Shown one piece after another: positions 34,263 through 38,331 of a stretch of 38,331 nt of DNA. This DNA is from Candidatus Iainarchaeum sp. Its GTDB lineage: Archaea > Micrarchaeota > Micrarchaeia > Anstonellales > Bilamarchaeaceae. The first letter of the stretch is position 1. Every line of letters begins with the position of its first letter. The translations under genes were made by a program, and so were the position numbers. The notes beneath the pieces were generated by a model. The model was not told the DNA's origin and made no database searches. It was given only the letters and a program-made list of their open reading frames with translations. The stretch is taken from positions 84,745 to 123,075 of the forward strand of contig JAQUBA010000002.1 in NCBI GenBank assembly GCA_028686985.1. The letters run 5' to 3'.

Positions 34263-34901
34263 ATGGTGATAGAAAAAAAGTTCATTGGTTCCCCGATAGA
34301 GAAGTATAGGATAATGACATTCCTGGAGAAGGAGCTGGACAAGGCGGGGGTCGCCAACATAGACATCCAGCGCACCCCGATGGTCACGAGGATATCCATA
34401 GAAGTCCTCAACCCGGGCCGCGTAATCGGGAAGAAGGGAAAGACAATCAACACGCTCACCGAGACACTGAGGACAAAGTTCGCGATAGAGAACCCGCAGA
34501 TAAGCGTCGTGGAGTCCAGGAACCCCGGGCTTGAGCCCAGCCTCGTCGCCAAGAAGGCGTGCAAGTATATAGAGATGGGCAAGAAGGTGCGGGCGGTACT
34601 GCACTTCCTCATAAAGGACATCATACGCAACGGCGCGGTAGGCGCCGAAATAGTCGCCTCAGGGAAAATCGGGGCGAAGGGCGCGAGGGCGAAACGCCTC
34701 CGCGTCTCCGTCGGTTACATCCCCAAGTCCGGGGAGCCGGCGAGGCTTGTGCGCGAGTCGCACGTTGCGGCAAACACGAAATCCGGCATAATCGGCGTGC
34801 TGGTGCGCATAGCGCCGCCGGGAACGGTGTTCCCGGGCAGGGAAGCGCCGGCAGAGGTGGTCCTCCCGAAGGTGCTGGCAAAGAGCGAGGGTGGTAAGTG
34901 A
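34263..34901 (+). CDS. rps3: Ribosomal protein uS3
   Basis: KH domain PGRVIGKKGKTINTLTETLRTKF; GAKGARAKRLRVSVGYIPKSGEPA. Confidence 0.96.
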   Translation: MVIEKKFIGSPIEKYRIMTFLEKELDKAGVANIDIQRTPMVTRISIEVLNPGRVIGKKGKTINTLTETLRTKFAIENPQISVVESRNPGLEPSLVAKKACKYIEMGKKVRAVLHFLIKDIIRNGAVGAEIVASGKIGAKGARAKRLRVSVGYIPKSGEPARLVRESHVAANTKSGIIGVLVRIAPPGTVFPGREAPAEVVLPKVLAKSEGGK

Positions 34902-35125
34902 TGGCGGTCGCAAAGACTAAGGACCTGAGGGCGCTTCCGCGCGACGAGCTCCAGAAGAGGCTGGAAACATACAGGCGCGAGATGCTCGAGCTGGGCGACA
35001 ACCCCAAGAAGGGCATGAACCTCAGGAGGGCGATTGCGCGCATACTCACGCTCATGAACGAGAAAGGGAAGGTGCCTGCAAAGGCGCCCGCGGCGAAGAA
35101 GGCCGCAGAAAAAAAGGTGAAATGA
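34901..35125 (+). CDS. rpl29: Ribosomal protein uL29
   Basis: KTKDLRALPRDELQKRLETYRREMLELGDNPKKGMNLRRAIARILTLMNEK. Confidence 0.94.
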   Translation: MAVAKTKDLRALPRDELQKRLETYRREMLELGDNPKKGMNLRRAIARILTLMNEKGKVPAKAPAAKKAAEKKVK

Positions 35126-35431
35126 TTGGCTGAGATATGCAAGAAATGCGGAATGATCATGGACCTCTGCGTTTGCGAGATCCTTGACAAGGAGGAAGCG
35201 ACGAAGATACGGGTATATTCCATAAAGAAGAAGTTCAAGAAGTACGTGACGGTCGTGGAAGGCATCGACAAGAAGAACCTTGACGAGGCTGCCAAGGACC
35301 TGAAGCACGCGCTCGCATGCGGCGGGACCGCGAAGGACGGGCAAATCGTGCTCCAGGGCGACCACAAGAAGAAGATGAAGGCGATCCTCGTGAAGATGGG
35401 GTATTCGCAGGACAGCATAGAAGTGGAATGA
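35126..35431 (+). CDS. Translation initiation factor aIF1 (SUI1), TTG start
   Basis: MAEICKKCGMIMDLCVC..KYVTVVEGIDKKNLDEAAKDLKHALACGGTAKDGQIVLQGDHKKKMKAILVKMG. Confidence 0.96.
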   Translation: MAEICKKCGMIMDLCVCEILDKEEATKIRVYSIKKKFKKYVTVVEGIDKKNLDEAAKDLKHALACGGTAKDGQIVLQGDHKKKMKAILVKMGYSQDSIEVE

Positions 35432-35450
35432 CGTTCATAAGGTGATGAGA

Positions 35451-35759
35451 TTGGCAGAATGCAACGACAAGAATTGTTTCGTTCATGGCGGCATCTCGGT
35501 GCGCGGCGCCCGCCTTACCGGCAGGGTCGTCAGCGACAAGGGGAAGCACACGGTCATCGTGGAAAGGGCTGTGACCAAGAAGGTCTCCAAATACAAGAGG
35601 TTTGCGAGGGGCAAGTCCCGCATACCCGCCCACAACCCGGAGTGCATCGGCGCCGTGAAGGGCGACACCGTCCGCATCGGCGAGACGCGCAAAATAAGCA
35701 GGACAAAGTCCTGGACCGTGCTGGAAATACTGGCAAAGGGAGAGGGTGAGGAAGCATGA
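35451..35759 (+). CDS. rps17: Ribosomal protein uS17 (probable TTG start; track start 35442)
   Basis: MAECNDKNCFVHGGISVRGARLTGRVVSDKGKHTVIVERAVTKKVSKYKRFARGKSRIPAHNPECIGAVKGDTVRIGETRKISRTKSW. Confidence 0.95.
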   Translation: MAECNDKNCFVHGGISVRGARLTGRVVSDKGKHTVIVERAVTKKVSKYKRFARGKSRIPAHNPECIGAVKGDTVRIGETRKISRTKSWTVLEILAKGEGEEA

Positions 35760-36154
35760 AATCACTCGGTTCTCACATAACGAAGGGCCTGCTCGTGGGC
35801 ACGCGGCTCCTCTGCCACGACAACAGCGGGGCGCGCGAAATACAGATAATCGGCGTCCTCCGCAACAACACCACGCGCAAGAGGGTGCCCGGCGCGGGCA
35901 TCGGCAACCTCGTGATCGCCTCGGTGAAGAAGGGCAACCCCGACATGGTGAAGAAGATAGTCCGCGCGGTCATAATCCGCCAGAGGAAGGAGTTCCGCAG
36001 GCCCAACGGGCTGCGCATATCCTTTGAGGACAACGCCGCGGTTCTCGTAACAGAGGACGGGCTCCCCGTCGGGACTGAAATCAAGGGAGTGGTGGCCAAG
36101 GAAGTGGCGGAAAGGTATCCGAAGGTCGCGGCGATTTCGCCCGGCGTCGTATGA
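35756..36154 (+). CDS. rpl14: Ribosomal protein uL14
   Basis: VGTRLLCHDNSGAREIQIIGV..KKGNPDMVKKIVRAVIIRQRKEFRRPNGLRISFEDNAAVLV. Confidence 0.97.
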   Translation: MKSLGSHITKGLLVGTRLLCHDNSGAREIQIIGVLRNNTTRKRVPGAGIGNLVIASVKKGNPDMVKKIVRAVIIRQRKEFRRPNGLRISFEDNAAVLVTEDGLPVGTEIKGVVAKEVAERYPKVAAISPGVV

Positions 36155-36170
36155 TTGATGGTGCATTCAC

Positions 36171-36518
36171 ATGAAGAGAAGGAAGGAAAGAAGGAAGATT
36201 TTCCACGGGAAAATCCACACGAAGAAAAGCACGCTGCATGTGCACATCTCCAAGGAGCTGAAGGCGAAGGCAGGCGCGAAGGCGCGCTCCGCCCTCGTGA
36301 ACAAGGGCGACACCGTGAAGGTGCTCCGCGGGGACGAGAAGGGCAAGTCAGCGAAGGTCGCGCGCATAAGCGTCCTGAAGGGCAAGGTGTACCTTGAGGG
36401 CGTCACAAACCGCAACCGGCGCGGCGTGGAATCCCTCATCGCGTTCGAGCCCTCCAACCTCATGCTCATGGAAATGAAGGAGACTCCGTTCAGGAAGGAA
36501 AAATTGAAGGGTGCTTAG
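36171..36518 (+). CDS. rpl24: Ribosomal protein uL24
   Basis: KEKxxx-like LHVHISKELKAKAGAKARSALVNKGDTVKVLRGDEKGKSAKVARISVLKGKVYLEGVTNRNRRG. Confidence 0.95.
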   Translation: MKRRKERRKIFHGKIHTKKSTLHVHISKELKAKAGAKARSALVNKGDTVKVLRGDEKGKSAKVARISVLKGKVYLEGVTNRNRRGVESLIAFEPSNLMLMEMKETPFRKEKLKGA

Positions 36519-36519
36519 G

Positions 36520-37215
36520 ATGGCTAAAAGGGGAAGAGGCAACCATATGAAAAGGCTCGCGGCTCCGAAGGCGGTGCCGATACACAACAAGAAGGCCCAC
36601 ACGTGGATGGCAAGGGCGAAGCCCGGCCCCCACAGCACGCGCATGGCGATACCGCTGTCCGTGCTGCTGAGGGACATCCTCGGCCTGGCGGACACCCTGT
36701 TTGAGGTGAAGAAGGTGCTCAACGCGCGCCGCGTCCTCGTTGACGGCGTCGCACGGACCGAGCCTTCCTATCCCATCGGGCTCATGGACGTCATCACAAT
36801 CCCGGACATGAAGCTCCATTACACCATAACAATCGCCCGCGGCAAGCTTGAGCCGAAAAAAATAGACGAGAAGGACACGCTCCACAAGATGCTTAAGGTC
36901 GTGGGCAAGCGCACAACTCCCGGCGGGAAGGTAAACGTGCTTTTCCACGACGGCAGGAACCTGCTCGGCGACTCGCACATGAGGGTGGGCGACACGGTGC
37001 TCCTCACGCTCAAGGGCTCCAAGGTGGAGAAGCTCCTGAAAAGGGGCATAGGCTCAAAGTGCCTGGTCGTGAGCGGAAAGCACGCCGGCATAGAGGCGAA
37101 GATTGAGAAGTTCTTTGAGGGAAAAGAGGGGAGGCCCACAGAGGTCCTCGTGAAGACGCCGGAAGGCGAGGTCCGCACGCTGCTGGACTACCTCTTCGTA
37201 GTGGGTGATGCCTGA
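36520..37215 (+). CDS. rps4e: Ribosomal protein eS4
   Basis: MAKRGRGNHMKRLAAPKAVPIHNKKAHTWMARAKPGPHSTRMAIPLSVLLRDILGLADTLFEVKKVL. Confidence 0.97.
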   Translation: MAKRGRGNHMKRLAAPKAVPIHNKKAHTWMARAKPGPHSTRMAIPLSVLLRDILGLADTLFEVKKVLNARRVLVDGVARTEPSYPIGLMDVITIPDMKLHYTITIARGKLEPKKIDEKDTLHKMLKVVGKRTTPGGKVNVLFHDGRNLLGDSHMRVGDTVLLTLKGSKVEKLLKRGIGSKCLVVSGKHAGIEAKIEKFFEGKEGRPTEVLVKTPEGEVRTLLDYLFVVGDA

Positions 37216-37727
37216 TGGAAACCAATCCGATGCGCGGCATAACCGTGGAAAAGGTAACCGCCAACATAGGCATAGGCGCAAGCGGCGACCGCCTGGACAA
37301 TGCCAAAGAGCTTTTAGGCAAGCTGTCCGGCGCCAAGGTCGTGCTCACGCGCGCGAAGAAGAGGAACCCCACGTTCAAGCTCAGGGTGGGCCTTGAAATC
37401 GGCGTGAAGACCACGCTGCGCGGGAAGCCCGCGTTAAGCTTCCTGGAGAAGGCGCTGGGCGCGAAGAAGAAGACGCTGCACGCCAGCAACTTTGACGCCA
37501 ACGGCAACTTTGCGTTCGGCATCCACGAATACATAGACTTCCCGGGCGCCAAGTACGACCCCAAGCTGGGGATGATGGGCCTGGACGTCTGCGTCACGCT
37601 CAAGAGGCGCGGCAAGCGCATAAGCGAGAGGCGCATAAAGCGCTCCAAGGTGGGCAAGCCCCACAGGGTCTCCAAGGAGGAGGGAATCGAGTTCGCCAAG
37701 TCCGAGCTCGGAATAAAGGTTGAGTGA
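37215..37727 (+). CDS. rpl5: Ribosomal protein uL5
   Basis: MRGITVEKVTANIGIGASGDRLDNAKELL..GIHEYIDFPGAKYDPKLGMMGLDVCVTLKRRGKR. Confidence 0.96.
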   Translation: METNPMRGITVEKVTANIGIGASGDRLDNAKELLGKLSGAKVVLTRAKKRNPTFKLRVGLEIGVKTTLRGKPALSFLEKALGAKKKTLHASNFDANGNFAFGIHEYIDFPGAKYDPKLGMMGLDVCVTLKRRGKRISERRIKRSKVGKPHRVSKEEGIEFAKSELGIKVE

Positions 37728-37731
37728 TTAG

Positions 37732-37887
37732 ATGGCAGTTCCTGCTGACGAGAGGTTCAAGGGGAAGGGAAAGCGGAAATGCAGGCTGTGCGGCTCGTCC
37801 CGCGGCCTCATAAGGAAATACGGGCTGTGCATATGCAGAAGGTGCTTCCGCGAGGCGGGCGAATCCATAGGGTTCAGGAAATACTGA
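37732..37887 (+). CDS. rps14: Ribosomal protein uS14 (zinc-binding form)
   Basis: 51 aa [51 protein letters not shown]; missed by the ORF track. Confidence 0.96.
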   Translation: MAVPADERFKGKGKRKCRLCGSSRGLIRKYGLCICRRCFREAGESIGFRKY

Positions 37888-37893
37888 GGTGTG

Positions 37894-38280
37894 ATGATGG
37901 CAATTGACCTTTTGGCAGACGCGCTCAACACTATCAAGACGCACGAGATAAAAGGGGAAAAGAAATGCGAGGTGCGTGCATCCAGGATTGTTGGCGAGGT
38001 CTTCCGCATACTCAAGGAAAAGGGATACATAGAGTCGTACGATTTCGTGGACGACGGCAGGGGCGGGTTCTTTGACGTCCTGCTCTCCGGCACGATAAAC
38101 GACTGTGGCGTCATCAAGCCCCGTTTCCCGGTGAAGAGGAGCGACTGGGCGAAGATGGAGGAGAGGTTCATCCCCGGCGTGGGTGTGGGCCTGCTCGTGG
38201 TTTCCACGCCCAAGGGCATAATGACCAACGTGGATGCAAACGAGAAGCAGATGGGCGGAAGGCTCATCGCCTTCGTCTAG
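37894..38280 (+). CDS. rps8: Ribosomal protein uS8
   Basis: IDLLADALNTIKTHEIKGEKKCEVRASRIVGEVFRILKEKGYIESYDFVDDGRGGFFDV; start 37894 or 37897. Confidence 0.96.
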   Translation: MMAIDLLADALNTIKTHEIKGEKKCEVRASRIVGEVFRILKEKGYIESYDFVDDGRGGFFDVLLSGTINDCGVIKPRFPVKRSDWAKMEERFIPGVGVGLLVVSTPKGIMTNVDANEKQMGGRLIAFV

Positions 38281-38292
38281 TAGGTGTTTGAA

Positions 38293-38331
38293 ATGATAGA
38301 AGTGAAGATTCCGGACGGCGTGGATTTCTCC
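38293..38331 (+). CDS. rpl6: Ribosomal protein uL6, 5' end only (truncated by window end)
   Basis: MIEVKIPDGVDFS; conserved position after uS8, GGTG upstream. Confidence 0.7.
   Translation, partial: MIEVKIPDGVDFS

Noticed and set aside
33890-34630. 246-aa minus-strand ORF opposite uL22/uS3
   Set aside because: Antisense mirror of the low-complexity uL22 tail and uS3; composition is Arg/Leu/Phe-rich as expected for the complement of Lys/Glu/Ala codons.
34621-35418. 265-aa minus-strand ORF opposite uS3/uL29/aIF1
   Set aside because: Spans three confident ribosomal/initiation genes in antisense; no independent signals.
1-38331. Search for CRISPR arrays, transposases, integrases, toxin-antitoxin or phage defence modules
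   Set aside because: No regularly spaced repeats, no recombinase motifs and no defence-type domains recognised; the region is dominated by housekeeping genes.

Overview
The window is an archaeal chromosome segment of high GC with AT-rich intergenic boxes. Gene content suggests a DPANN-like or small-genome archaeon, but lineage cannot be fixed from the sequence alone. It is gene-dense and mostly core. (i) A 10-gene minus-strand exosome superoperon runs SBDS-rrp4-rrp41-rrp42-eL43-(rpoP position)-pcc1-pfdB-DHH-purA. (ii) Scattered purine/folate genes are present: purA, purE, purN, purP, folC and a 5-formyl-THF cyclo-ligase. (iii) A tRNA-Ala(UGC)/tRNA-Trp(CCA, intron)/rpoK/tRNA-Ala(CGC) cluster. 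(iv) lemA-htpX, nurA, archease, pth2, dcd and aIF5B. (v) Several secreted or membrane proteins and orphans. (vi) The S10/spc ribosomal-protein cluster from uL3 to uL6, truncated at the window end. No CRISPR, transposase or phage module was seen. Observations most worth follow-up: a 47-aa ORF in the conserved rpoP slot that aligns to RNA polymerase subunit P/Rpb12 but has lost all zinc-binding cysteines; two diverged copies of a ~240-nt tRNA-Ala plus structured trailer unit; a ~90-nt structured leader before uL3 in a region where most other first genes look leaderless; repeated divergent gene pairs sharing one central TTTAAA-like box; absence of RNase P protein genes from both of their usual operon slots; and a free-standing 37-aa RNR-type zinc ribbon overprinted on a DHH gene.
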